DNA of 64,000 nucleotides from Diospyros lotus (lineage: Eukaryota; Streptophyta; Magnoliopsida; Ericales; Ebenaceae). Made by a program: the position numbers and the translations under genes. The stretch lies in contig NW_026267104.1 in assembly GCF_014633365.1 (NCBI RefSeq), positions 372,001 to 436,000 on the forward strand, written 5' to 3'. This document shows positions 24,801 through 36,253 of this stretch, in pieces. How positions within the stretch are numbered: the first letter of the stretch is position 1; the number at the start of each line of letters is the position of its first letter. A model generated the notes under the pieces. The model made no database searches and was not told the origin of the DNA. It worked only from the letters and a program-made list of their open reading frames with translations.

Positions 24801-27240
24801 GTATTGATGACGTACAATATAAATGTTCTCCGCAAATCAACTTGGCCTACTCCCCTATTACTTAAACATCATCCAGAGATTTTAGGCCATTACAATAGAT
24901 TGTGGTGATACTTAGGAGTTGCCTGAGAATACTATTAACAGCATAAATGAACAAAAGAAATCCTTAATCTCTATCTCCAGCTTCGTTTTCCACATTTCTT
25001 TTTAGTAGGATAAGTCATCAGCTGACTACAATGTGTTTCTGTTGAGACTATTTTATCTGCTTGAATCCCCTTCTACCAACATTGTGTAGATAGATATATG
25101 TTCATACAGGTGACTGCATAATATCTGATTGTTAGCCACCTCTAATTGATTAATATCAACCAATTGTACATTTTCAGAAATACAGATTGCCGAATAAAAT
25201 TTTTGAATCTAATCGTTTGGATATTAACATTTGATCAGGGAGTCAAGGAAATTTAGGATAGATGTTCCTCTATTCTTTTGATTCTTTGTTCTATTTGTGC
25301 AAATTTTCTATTCCTAGTTTTCATGAAAATTTTGGGATGTTCTGGGTTTGACTCTTCTGCCTAGGTGTTCATATTCATCTGAAGTGATTAGTTATATTAT
25401 GATATTCTTATGATAACCATATTAACAAAATATAAGCTCAGTTGATTTCTTTGTGGAGTATTAAATGCTGTTTGACACAGATTTGGAGAAATTCTCTACA
25501 TGGAGATCAATGTGCGGATGTAGACTCTGTTGATATTGGCAGTCAACCAAAGGACTTGAGCCTTGCTCTTCTTTCTCCTGATCTGGCCTTGGTTTCAATT
25601 GATTCAGGAGTTGTCCTCCTTCATGGCACAAAAGTAATCTCAACTACTAACCTTGGGTTTACAGTGACAGCGTGTGCAATTGCACCAGATGGAACTGAAG
25701 CCGTTGTGGGTGGGCAGGATGGCAAACTGCATCTGTATTATATTAATGGTGATACTCTAACAGAAGAGTCTGTACTTGAAAAACACCGGGGTGCTATTAC
25801 TGTCATACGCTACTCTCCAGATGTTTCCATGTTTGCTTCAGCAGATGCCAATAGAGAAGCTGTTGTATGGGATCGTGTATCTCGAGAGGTAGTTGACAAC
25901 TAACTTATTCTAAATCATTTGGCTTTCAGGCAATGGAATCTGTAATCGGTGCCATTAAGGTAGTCTTGCATGTAACAAGCATCCTTCTTTCCTGAGCTAA
26001 AATAATTAAGAGGCATTGGAGGATGAACCAATACTCTCTTTTCTTAGATGATTGAATTTGTCAAAACTCAAAAGTAAAACACTTCTCCAGTTGGTTTCTA
26101 TTTACCATTTGAATTGAAGGCATTGCTTTACGTATTTAAGTCCAGTAAATGATCCTGTGATGACTTTGCTTTTTAAGATAAGCACTAGCACCTTGCTGCA
26201 ATGTAGCTTTCCTTTCAGCTTATTCATACATAGATGTGGGTCCTACTGACATAACTCCTCTCATGGTTCTCTGTTGGCTAGTTTAAGTTGTTAAAAAACA
26301 CATCAGAATAACATTTTCTGTCAATTAGCAATAAATGTGCTGAAGTTATTGACTAGACAAATCCAACAGTCATGTAGATTTATTTTTGCTGATTGTTAAT
26401 ATTGGATCAATATTCTTTTTTGATTTGTTACTGCTGCTGCTTTGGTAGATGGAGGTGTGCTTTTTGTAATTTTTCATTTCTATATCCATAATGAACTTGA
26501 GGGTTTTGTAGATACTATGAGAGTTTTTATTGTTATCATACAACTTCGTATGATATGTTAGTCAGGTAGAGAGATTTATTCTCAATTTTATCTCTATTTG
26601 CTTGACTTGTTTGAACATAGCTTTTTAAGTCCAGTTATGGGTTTAGTTGGCCTCGCCTAGACCTCAAAAAATGGTTACCATACATCTGTCAGCTGAAAAT
26701 TTCCATGTTGCTCTATGCTTTGCTTGTTCATGTCAACCTCTTCTATCTTGTCTTTACTTATTGTGAAAAAAAAGGATAGGGTAAAACCTGATACGGGGTT
26801 TATTATCTGTCCTCATTTGCTTAAGGACTGTAGGAATCATTATCCTTCGCTTAATTATAGATCTAACCTTCTGATGTGGAATTGGAAAAGGTAAATGGCT
26901 TAGGTGATATTCTTTGACTTGATTCCCTTATTGTAGTATATCACATCTAATGCCTTATTTCTTTTGATAAATTATTTTGCAGGTGAAGCTTAAGAACATG
27001 TTATATCACACTGCTCGCATAAACTGCTTGGCTTGGTCTCCTGATAGCAGCATGGTTGCCACAGGATCACTTGACACGTGTGTAATTATATATGACATTA
27101 GCAAGCCACCATCAAGCCGTATGACCATCAAGGGTGCGAACTTGGGTGGGGTTTATGGATTAGCTTTCGTTGATGACTACACTGTGGCCAGTTCTGGTGA
27201 GGATGCTTTCATTCGCTTATGGAAGTTATCCCCACAATAA
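18895..27240 (+). CDS. AIP1: Actin-interacting protein 1 (WD40)
   Basis: Six exons: 18895-19286, 20663-20824, 22103-22289, 24089-24508, 25481-25888 and 26983-27240. They give 608 aa with every phase matching; the Arabidopsis homologues are about 611 aa. The protein starts [19 protein letters not shown] and carries WD40 blades throughout, for example [17 protein letters not shown] in exon 1, [19 protein letters not shown] in exon 3, [14 protein letters not shown] in exon 4 and [15 protein letters not shown] at the end. AIP1 forms two linked seven-bladed propellers. It acts in the cytoplasm with ADF/cofilin to speed disassembly of actin filaments. Exon 1 is GC-rich while the introns are very AT-rich. 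Introns 1 and 3 hold SINE remnants, but no exon is broken. The start is the first ATG after a purine-rich leader and matches the family start. Confidence 0.95.
20049..20185 (-). mobile_element. SINE remnant in AIP1 intron 1
   Basis: On the minus strand the segment reads ...AACAATAAGGTTGCTAAAGT..., then CGAGTTGTGGAAACAATCTC, and ends ATAGTGAGATTAAGGCTAGA followed by a TGTTGTT tail. These are the core, B-box-proximal part and 3' tail of a plant Au-like tRNA-derived SINE. The middle is replaced by a poly-T/A-rich stretch, so it is degenerate. It lies antisense inside AIP1 intron 1. Confidence 0.6.
21468..21675. mobile_element. Possible small MITE in AIP1 intron 2
   Basis: Imperfect inverted ends TGTTTGTGGCTGATAAAAAAG (start) and, read in reverse, GTTTATGTGGCTGAAAGCTT (end) flank about 170 bp of noncoding sequence. 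The shared core is GTGGCTGA plus a following A/T run. No target duplication could be fixed, so this is only a candidate. Confidence 0.3.
22759..22815 (-). mobile_element. 5'-truncated SINE tail with 10-bp target duplication
   Basis: A 37-bp insert (22769-22805), ACAACAACAACATATCCAGC onward, is the reverse complement of the common plant SINE 3' end (CATAGTGGGAT... then TGTTGTTGTTG). It is bounded by the identical 10-mer GGGCCATATA at 22759-22768 and 22806-22815, the expected target-site duplication. It is a strongly 5'-truncated SINE insertion in AIP1 intron 3. Confidence 0.6.
23645..23805 (+). mobile_element. Au-like SINE in AIP1 intron 3
   Basis: The plus strand follows the order of an Au-type SINE: GTAACAATGGTAAGATTGCT, then a B-box-like GGGGTTCAATTGTGGAACC, then CAAAGGCAAGGATAGGGCTG and CGTAAAAATGACACTCCCC, then a GTGCAGAGCCTCACGCACC end. 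Several bases differ from typical copies, so it is old. It is the most complete SINE seen in this gene and lies in the sense direction. Confidence 0.65.
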
Positions 27241-28627
27241 TAAGATGAATGAAGGTCATCATGGGCAAGTCATGATAATGACGCTTGTAAAACATGCTGG
27301 GTTCTATTTTGGTTGGTTTTTTTGTTTCCCATTTGCAATGAAGTTTGAGAAAAAAATATCGAAAAAAGGAGAAATACTTGATATGCCTCGTTTCGATTGT
27401 CCTGATACTATGTGAAGGTCTGTAGGCTGTAGCAACAGCTTGTCAAGCCCCCTGCCCAAGTTGATGCTTTCTTTATTTTGAGAGAAACTGGATTAATTCC
27501 TGCATGAGGTATGTATTGAAGATGGTACATCAGCCAGTTATCTGAACCTGTGGTGTGGAAATCCCTGAAAGTTGTTGCAAGCACATTGGAAGCAAATGTT
27601 GGTCTGGAAATAGAGGTGTGCTTATAGGAATTTTGGCCAGAGAAAACTAAGTTATTAAGTGGGAAAACAATTGCAGGCACTAAAGTCTGATTTTTCTGAG
27701 TTTTCTGCCAGGACAAACTGGTAAGGCTGTGGACTCTGCTGTGTTATATTTCTCTTTTATCATTTTTTGGTGTGTAAATGTGATCAAGAGCCTTTTATAG
27801 GATTGAGTTGGCAAATTCTTGATGGTTCTTTTTGTGGTTTTTAGATTTGGTGAGTGTGTAGTGATCATTTCTTTGCTTGTTTTCTCCAAATTTAGGGTGC
27901 AATTATAACTCATGTTTTCATTAGCCATTTTCTCTGGATGTGTATTCCTTGCCCTTGTGTTTGGATCTTTATATCTTGTGAGTGTGAAAGAAAAAGGATG
28001 AGAAAGTGAGATAAGTCGAGGCCATTTGCTGGGCCTTTTGTCTTTTAATTTCTAATCTTCGATTTTACTATCTTGAAAATGAAAACAAAAATTAGTGTGG
28101 TTCATTGGTTTTTTGTTTTTAAAATTTTGAAAAAAATAAAAAAGGTGTTTTCACAATTTCACTTCAATTTTCAATTTTCTATTTTCTTTTCCCTCCCTGA
28201 AGTCACCTCTGGTCATTGGCAATAGATAATTAGGGAGATTATGCAAAAATAAATAAATAGAAGTGATTAGGCATGTATGGGTAATTTCATTTAAATTTCA
28301 CTGTCATTTGCTCTTGATCAATTTGAACTAATATTGGGAGCATTCTCTTTTCCTTGCAAACAAACAATCATAGCCAGCAAACATACCTAGAAAATGCGAA
28401 GGAATGAAGATTCAATTGAAGTGATGAAATGAACATTCTCATGGTACAATGCTACACAGCTCCATTACATGATCTTTCAGCATTCTGGAAACCGAAAGGG
28501 CTTCAAGACAATTGGTTAGAGCTAAGCATTTGAGCCAAATAGTCAAAACTCAGATTGCAGAAAATGCCTCCAAAAAGAATTAAGGAATTTTTTTTTTTTT
28601 TAATTTACAATGAGAAACAATAACGCA
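27241..28627. other. AIP1 3' UTR and intergenic space before EXO1
   Basis: This contains the probable AIP1 3' UTR (to about 27950) and the end of the opposing EXO1 transcript. The two genes converge, with 1387 bp between stop codons. Several AATAAA-like A-rich words occur near 28240-28260 and 28135. No further gene is supported. Confidence 0.5.
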
Positions 28628-31600
28628 TCACACTCTAGAAAAGAAGTTTAGAATGCTGCCCCTTTTATTTTCAGGACCTTGCCAATTGCTTCTTCTTGCC
28701 TTGTCAGTTTTGGCTCTCCCTTGGGCATCTACCACATTGATAGGCTTAGAATCCAGACTCTTTTGTGATTCAGGTGTTGCATACAACATCTGCGAGTTCT
28801 CAATCTCAGTCAACACTGGGACTTGCTCGCTGGCTATCTCGGCTTGATCCGGTAACTGAACTTCATTACGTTTTCTTTTCCTGAATGGGTTGTTATCAGG
28901 AACCTTCAATGGAATGTTCGTGGCACTCATCTTATTGTCCTCTGTTGGCTGAGCATTCAGGGGGCGCACTAATTTCTCAAGCTCTGTTGCTTCATTTGAA
29001 TACTTGGATTCCTCCATCAGGGGATTTTGCTTTGTCACTGCCATATGCCAACAAGGCTCATTCTGTTAGAAAATATTTACTATACTCCTGGTTACATTAA
29101 GGGTAGGACATTTTGTGTTGTAGTTTTATGACTACTGGTTACAAAATCCCTAAAAGCCCCGGTGGCCACGTGACTTTTGAGGCCAGCCGCCGAGCGGGCA
29201 CCACTCAGGGATGACAACATGGCATGATCATTCCAGAACATTCTGGTATGTTCTAGTCTTCACTAGTGTGCTCTACATTATTCTGGTGTTATCCATTATG
29301 TTCTAAAATAATCTATGCTATTCTAGTATTCTCTAGTAATATGAAAGTCTAGGTAGCTGGAAGGCCGCAGGCCCGGGAGACAAGGAGTCTCCTTTTGTAG
29401 GCCGTTCGGATTGTGTTGATCCGGGCCATTGATTTAAGAGGTGGATGAGTATGTAAGGCACTCCCCTGCCTCATTTGTACTCATTTTTGAACCCAACTAT
29501 TTCTTTTCTGGATTGAGTTGATTGGTTTAAGAATGAAGCATCAGGTTTAGAAATTACCTTCAACTATTTCTTTTCTGGATTTCTGAGAGGAAATAACAGT
29601 GAAGCAGCTGTCAGTGGTAGGTAGGATAGTCGCCTCCAATTGTAGGAGTCCGTCAGAAGTTGGGTTCTGGATGGTAGGTTTGAGATGCACTCCAGACCTA
29701 GGGAAGTGATCAAAGGCCTCCATGGTAGTTGGATCCAATTTACCTTCTGCAATAGCAATTGCCATTGATTGAGGTATTTCCCTTATGGTAGTAGTTAAGG
29801 AGAAGTTATGTCAAATTCCATTAGAAGACTCACATTACGGCAAATTAAGCCTCTGTGGGGCTAGCTACATGTATTCTAGTTTACCGATCACTCTTCTATT
29901 TATGAGCTTATAATTCGTATCATGCCAATCACAGTGCTGCCCTAAAATATTAAAAAGTGCACCTTAAAATGCATGAGTACTACTAAGTACTAAACCAGAT
30001 GACGAGGTCTCAATAGAAGAACTACCACCTTTGAAACACTAGTGGGAGTGTAAGTCAAGGTCCCAGGATATGTTATCACAAAACAAACTGCACATACCAG
30101 AGTCAGCCTGCAGCACAATGTAGTATAAATTTATGTGTCTGTATCTGAAATGTAAAGCTACAATGAGAAGGATACGGCCCCAGGAAGTCAAGGTCTGTGT
30201 CTAGATCCTGCAAAAGCTTTTCTGGAAGAGGTTTTATCTGTTTGAGGCTTTTAGAACGAGCATCGTATCTGTGATGAATTTAAGAAATGATTGGTTAGCT
30301 ATATTACAAAATGATAGTAACAAATAAATGGCAGGTTAAAATGGAGAATCTTATGGTAAATTACAGACATTAGGGCATGCTGGAAAACTGCCACTGCTTC
30401 TTTGAAGGATTTTGAATAATCTTCAGGCATTAGGTTGCCTTTTTCAAACTTTAAAATAGATAGAGCCTGTAAGCAAGCAACAACATGGGTATGATGTGAA
30501 AACTCTTTCAATGGACTGAACCATGTCTTAATCGACAAGGTTTTGTTTTCTTTTAAGTTTACATAATAAGAAGGTACTGTAAATAAATTTGTCATTAGAA
30601 GGGCAAAAGGTGTTATTACACGTTCCAAGCTCCTATATTTGGAGACCAAAGTATAAGCTTTTACAATCCCAATTCCAGGAACAGATGGAAGGAAATCACA
30701 GCCAGCAAAGACACACATCCCTGTCAAAAGGATAGTAGAATGTGATAAGAGGAACTGAGGATTGTTTTATAGTTGTTTAGACAAAAAATGGAGTTGGATA
30801 GAGATGTGTTCAACCCCTTTAATCATATACAGAGCCCAGTACCTGGTTCAATATTTCAGACAAATTGCCTCGTGTTTACAGTTCAATAAGATACATACAT
30901 CTAGGGGCCCCTACCTGTGAACAGTTCTGTGTCAAAATTTCTGAAAGAAGGCATGCGATTAGCAGATTCAAAAACCTTGTTTAGCACTATCTCCTCGCCG
31001 TTGCCATACCGATCCATCTTGAAAACAACCTGTTTGCAACCATTTTAAATCAAAGCATAATTGATTCTAATACTGGATGAAGAAAAGCTTCTGCCCATAT
31101 CAAAGTTTTGTGAAAGTTCTAACAGCTGGGCAACCATATGCCAGTAGGTCGCTGTCCTCTGAAATCACTGCTACAATTCCACCTTTGCCTGCTTCAAGAG
31201 TGGAGAGGTATGCTAATTGTGCATCAGCTTCATATGGAGCTACTACAAACTCAATATTTTCTGATCTTAGAATCTGAAAATTACCCACTTTCAGAGAATC
31301 AAAAAATAAAGCTGAAATCAAGTAACTAAATGGTGCGAGATTAACATGGAATACGTGAAAAAACATGTGAATTTACAGGTAAGAAGATCTTGTGGTCCAT
31401 CCAATTGAAAGCTTTACTTAACACCCCCCAAAAAAACAACTTTTAGTTTACGTAGAAAAACATATACCCTTTATGTGGTAGAATCAGAATATGATAATGG
31501 TATAATGCTACATCATTGAAGATTGGACCTTCGGAATTTGAAGTTGTTAATTGCTTATAAATTTGGCAAATGTTGTACCTGAATTAGTTGATGTGCCATT

Positions 31601-33748
31601 GCTGGAGTGATACTCACTGCCCTCTGCAGGAAAAGATCAGATATGCTAATATGAGCGCTTAAAATTGCTTCAACTTGTATGCACAACAAAACATTAAATT
31701 CTGCTAGACCTATGATTATAAATAAAAATGCAAAGACCCTAATGCACTCTCTATTTTCCCCTTACTTCTTGCAAAGCAGTTGTTTCCACAACTCGAACCC
31801 GTGACTTCTAATTACAATAGAACAATGTTACCGTTGACGTCAAGGCAGTGCAGAGAAATGGAAACCTATTAATTACACCAACAAGAAAATAACATAAATT
31901 TTTAGAGTAAGACATGATAGTTAAATTCAAGATTAGTGCCAAAGAAATAGTTAAAAAGAAGTGTTTGGGGGGGGATGGATTTAATCAGAGATCTTGCTAC
32001 TTTCACTAGTTTAACCTAAATTAATCAACACCATTACAGAGTTCTTCCTAAAGGTAGATTAATTCAATTGGCAATCAGAATCATCAGATATCAGATGAAA
32101 TACAAAGATCAAAGACAACCCTCTCTTTTGCACCAACAAGAAAATGAATGTTAGAACGTAGTGGTTGTAAAATCTAAGGACCCAAAAGAGGGGGAGAATA
32201 TAGGGTGGGGAGACGACAGAAGAAATGAAGTTTGACCAAATAATGTGCTATTTTGCAGGTGTAGCCTTAGACTTAAATGCTCCTCAGATATGGACTAATT
32301 CAACTAGTATGGCAAAGTAGAACAAACAAGCAACTAGACTTAACCCAACAGTTCAGTGGACGACAACAAAACAGGCCACATTGTAATACCTGGAAGTGAT
32401 CAACCGCAGCTCTGGCATTGCCTTCCTTGAGCTTCGCCATTGCCAAATCACGATTCTCATTTCTTCTCCTATTTCAAGCAAAATCGGTTTTACTAATCTG
32501 AACCAACAAGGGGAAAAGAAAATGCAAAATGGTTTCCTCACAAACCAAGTTCTCACGGTTGAAAGGGAAAAAATGAGAAATAGCCTAAATAGCAGTGGCT
32601 ACGAATTCTCAATGATACCCCCAACCAAAAAAAAATAGCATACCTTGTGCGGTCGTGGTCGGTGGTAGCCTTGCAAGGGATACTCATACCATCAAAAACA
32701 ACCACCGGAGTGATCTTGTAGTGGCGCAGCAGATTGATCCGGTGCATGCAGTAGTTCAAGTACTGAAATTTCTTATCACCTTCCATGTTGAGAGTCAGCT
32801 CCATGCTGCACGAGTAGGCTGATATTTGCAATCGTTTGTTAATAAACATTCTTCTAGCAAAATCACAAGAAACTCAATAGCAACAAGTACAATAACATAT
32901 CAAACCTTTATCTCAATATATACAGGGCCAACTAAGTGAATTATAGCCTGCTAATCATTTTTATCTGCGACCTTTTATCTTCTATAAGGCCATTCACAAG
33001 AAACTCATAAAGAGAAAAGTATGCAACACTGTTAATCATAAACACAAATGTGCTGGACAAACTCAACATTTTTATGGCAGAATCACAAAAAGCTCAAAAA
33101 CAACGGATCAAGTTCTTATCTATGAAATAAGAACTTGATATATATATATATATATGTGTATATGCTAATCATTTCAATCTATGAAATAAGCCAATCACAA
33201 GAAACTCATATGCAACAGTGTTGAACCATTAACACGAATGTGTTTGCTAGCAGAATCACAAGAAACTCAGAAACAACAACACAATATATCAAGTCTTTAT
33301 TATCCTATTATATGAAGTCTGCTAAACGAATCCTAGCTCACAAGTAACTTCTGCCTACGCCTTTATCTTCTACAAGACCAACCACAAGAAACTCATAAAT
33401 GAGAAAATACGCATCTGTACTTAACCATAAACACAAATGTGCTGGAATTTTTCAAATGTATGCTAATCTTTTCCCCAAAAAAATCACAGATAAAGTGGAG
33501 AAAAATACACAGAATGGGCACAATATGAATAATGTTCCTGAACTTACCCCCTTTGTGAAGCCATGAATAAGCATCGATGCCCACCTGAAAGTGAGAGAAA
33601 ACAAGATCTAAACGCGATCGGATTGCTTGGAACTCGTCGAATAAGAAGAGATTTGGGGATGGAAACTTACTCTCTTCCCGGCGTACTTCTTGATGTGAAT
33701 TGGTTCAACGTGGGGCTTCACGAACTTGAGCAGATCTTTGATACCCAT
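28628..33748 (-). CDS. EXO1: Exonuclease 1-like 5'-3' DNA repair nuclease
   Basis: Twelve exons on the minus strand: 33671-33748, 33548-33584, 32644-32818, 32390-32468, 31579-31623, 31124-31273, 30915-31029, 30620-30720, 30369-30466, 30176-30268, 29558-29781 and 28628-29037. They give 534 aa with matching phases. It starts [20 protein letters not shown], the XPG/FEN1 N-domain. Metal-binding acids appear in [39 protein letters not shown] and [13 protein letters not shown]. The order and spacing fit the plant EXO1 group of At1g18090. The enzyme resects DNA from a 5' end in mismatch repair, recombination and end processing. The C-terminal third is variable and ends [10 protein letters not shown], a possible PCNA-binding motif. 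Exon 12's acceptor (GGCAG at 29038-29042) was chosen because it alone keeps the frame. Confidence 0.88.
29063..29515. mobile_element. Probable LTR remnant in EXO1 intron 11
   Basis: Intron 11 holds about 430 bp of GC-richer DNA that starts TGTTAGAAAATATTTACTAT, an LTR-like TG end. It includes a CTCCCCTGCCTCATTTGTACTC stretch typical of LTR R/U5 regions. No internal retroelement genes are present, which would fit a solo LTR. The right end is unclear: a 21-bp copy of the end of exon 11 (CAACTATTTCTTTTCTGGATT) sits at 29495-29515 and again at 29561-29581. Confidence 0.45.
31753..31850 (-). mobile_element. Au-like SINE in EXO1 intron 4
   Basis: On the minus strand the segment reads GTCAACGGTAACATTGTTC, then AGAAGTCACGGGTTCGAGTT and GTGGAAACAACTGC. 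It contains a perfect pol III B box (GGTTCGAGT) and the GTGGAAACA word of Au SINEs. It is on the same strand as EXO1. The 3' tail is lost, and no target duplication was found. Confidence 0.65.
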
Positions 33749-33850
33749 TTCCCAGGATTATACCTATTCTTCATCCGCAAGGCGTACTGATGCGCACTTA
33801 TGGACCAGGAATGGGGATCGGGATAATGGAGGGAAGACGACAGAGAAAAG

Positions 33851-33860
33851 GGCGGGAAAA
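33851..33860 (-). promoter_or_regulatory. E2F-type site upstream of EXO1
   Basis: GGCGGGAAAA (TTTTCCCGCC on the other strand) fits the plant E2F/DP consensus TTTSSCGC. It lies 103 bp upstream of the EXO1 start codon. E2F sites are typical of S-phase replication and repair genes, so it probably gives cell-cycle control. The next gene to the right is more than 2 kb away, so EXO1 is the likely target. Confidence 0.6.
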
Positions 33861-33869
33861 TTATCAGTT

Positions 33870-36155
33870 TTTTTCTTTTCGTATTGCAGGAGGAGGAACC
33901 GATGTGTTGCTGTGTACTTGCTTCGTATCGTTCGGACCTATGAGGAAGTGCCACGTTCTCTGGGGGGGGTACTTTCGTCTTTTACCACCTTAGTTTTTAA
34001 ATCTCACCTTTTATTATACTTTTAATTATGCATCAATTTTTATTTTTTTATTATTATAATTATATTTTTAATTGATGTTAAATATATATACTAGCATTTG
34101 TCTTTTATTAAAATTATTCGTTAAAAACTATTAATTTTTAATATAATGTGCTTTCATTTTATCAAAAATATCTAATTATTAATCAATATATTAAATTCAT
34201 GATCAATATTACTCAAATATTTAATTTAATTCGTTGTGTTCCCTAAATAGGAGATTTTGACATAAATAATATGACATTTCAAATCACTTTTAAAAAAATA
34301 GCAATTTGTGATTTATAGTCTCATCTATTTTATATATATTTAAAATTTAATCATTTCGTTAAATTAAAAATTAAATATTAACCTGATATTAATTTTGTTT
34401 GGAGTTATGTATAAGTTAATGTGTTTCACATATATTTTAGCTTTATAAATTGATCGACTCGACATATTATATTACACGAATAAGAAAATAGAAAATATAA
34501 CATATAAAAATGACATTTAAAAAAAAAATAAGAAATGAAACTACAAAAGTAAAAAAATATAGGAGATTTTTTATAAATGTAAATTTTAATATAAAATATT
34601 TATTTAATAAAAAATAAATATCAATTTCATAATACATTTAAATAAATATAAATATAAATTATATCATCAATGAATCATGACTTTCCTAATTAATATAATC
34701 AAGTTTTCGTCTCTCAACTTTTTCGTGGACTGATATTTTCTTAATATTACAAATGATCATAAAATATTTATAAAATTATAGAAATCATCCATAAACAAAT
34801 TTAAGCATTTTTAACTTTTAAAAAATCAAAATATTTTAAAAACACCCAAACAACACTCTTAATAGGGTTCTATGCATTACAGTGTTAATTGCATTTTACC
34901 ATTATTTGACCTATATAAAATGATTGAGTTGACATATTACATCAATCGAAACCCACTCTAAGAAGGGTATTCCCAATCCCATGCGTAACCATGCTTTCTC
35001 TAGAAATTCAAACCCCATATTCTAAAACTCTCTTCTTTTTCAAACTTTGGTGAAAATATTCATCACCCCTAGTAGCCCTCTCTCTCTCTCGCGCATAAAT
35101 CCCATAATACATCTAGATAAATATAAACATAAAACTTATTTTATCCCAAATCTTTACGTGGACTGATTTTTAATATTACAAAATAATTTCAAAACGTTTA
35201 TAAATTTATAAAAATATTATGAAAATATATTTTTAGTTTTTTTTTTTTACATTTCGAGAACAAAAACATATTGAAAACGCAAAAACGACACTTTCCATTT
35301 TTTTTTTTTTTGGTGCATCACAACCGTTGTTTGTGTTTCACCATGATTTTATCTATATAAATTGATCGAATTGACATATTATATCAATCAAAATATCAAT
35401 ATCCACTACAAGAGAGGTGTTTGGCTCATCGAGTTGACTATTTATAAAATATTAAACAAAAATTTGTGAGGTGTCCCTATTGCTTGCCACCATCATCCTA
35501 GTTTTTTTGGCTACCATTGTCGCCCATCATTGTTGCCCCCATCGGCCATCACTTGTTGCCCTCATTGACTGCCATCAACAACGTTGGTCGCTACCCCATC
35601 ATCTCTTCCGTCGGCTATTGCCCTTCTTTGTTTCAACTTCTTTTCCATTGCCCCATCGACCGTTGTTGTCTCCACCCTCATCTTTTTCGTTTGTGCTTCT
35701 TCTCCTTGCTGTCATTATATATATATATGTATATGTATATATATACATAACAATAAATATATATATAATAATATTGTATTAATATATTTTTAATAATTAT
35801 ACATAATTTATCAATAAAAATGTACATGATTCAACATTATATCCATTTTGGTTTTTTTGTCAGATTTTGATAATTTATTAGATTTTTCGAAATAAAACAC
35901 ATAACTATAAATTAATAGCTTAAAAATAACGTTATTAATTTAAATATTATATAACTTTTAAGTTTTATACAATTTAAAACTAAATAACTTAAAAAGTTAT
36001 TAAAAAATAGGGCAAGCCAAACACCCCTAAGAGGGGTATTCCCAATCCTAGTTGGGCCTAACCATGCCTTCCCTTGGAATTCAAAACCCATCCTCCAAAC
36101 CTCTCCTCTGTTTCCAAATTCGGTGAAAGGTTTCATCACCGCCAGTAGCCTCCTT
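33870..36155. repeat. Diverged repeats upstream of MYB4R1
   Basis: Intergenic AT-rich DNA with old local duplications. The core ATAAA(T/A)TGAT(C/T)GA followed by GACATATTA occurs at 34445, 34915 and 35357, so the spacing is about 470 and 440 bp. Each copy is followed or preceded by related blocks, such as CGTGGACTGAT at 34723 and 35157. A second block, GGGTATTCCCAATCC plus TAACCATGC and GGTGAAA...TTCATCACC, occurs at about 34966-35075 and again at 36037-36150 as the leader of MYB4R1. No gene lies between; 35470-35780 only has an I/C/H-rich frame and a TA microsatellite. Confidence 0.6.
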
Positions 36156-36175
36156 CTCACTACCGTTGAGTCCAT

Positions 36176-36247
36176 AAACCCTAACCTCTGCCCAAATCAC
36201 ATTCGGATCTCCCCCATCTCCGTTCTCCGATTCATTCGAAACCCTAG
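36176..36247 (+). promoter_or_regulatory. Two telo-box motifs before MYB4R1
   Basis: AAACCCTAA at 36176-36184 and AAACCCTAG at 36239-36247, the second ending only 6 bp before the start codon. Telo-boxes near the start are characteristic of plant genes for translation and RNA processing. They fit a gene for small-RNA transcription. They may lie in the 5' UTR. Confidence 0.55.
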
Positions 36248-36253
36248 CCCACA

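Noticed and set aside
35471..35793. Three overlapping frames of 69-103 aa upstream of MYB4R1
   Set aside because: Low-complexity H/P/S/L-rich and then Y/I-rich translation running into a TA microsatellite; no domain and no splice context.
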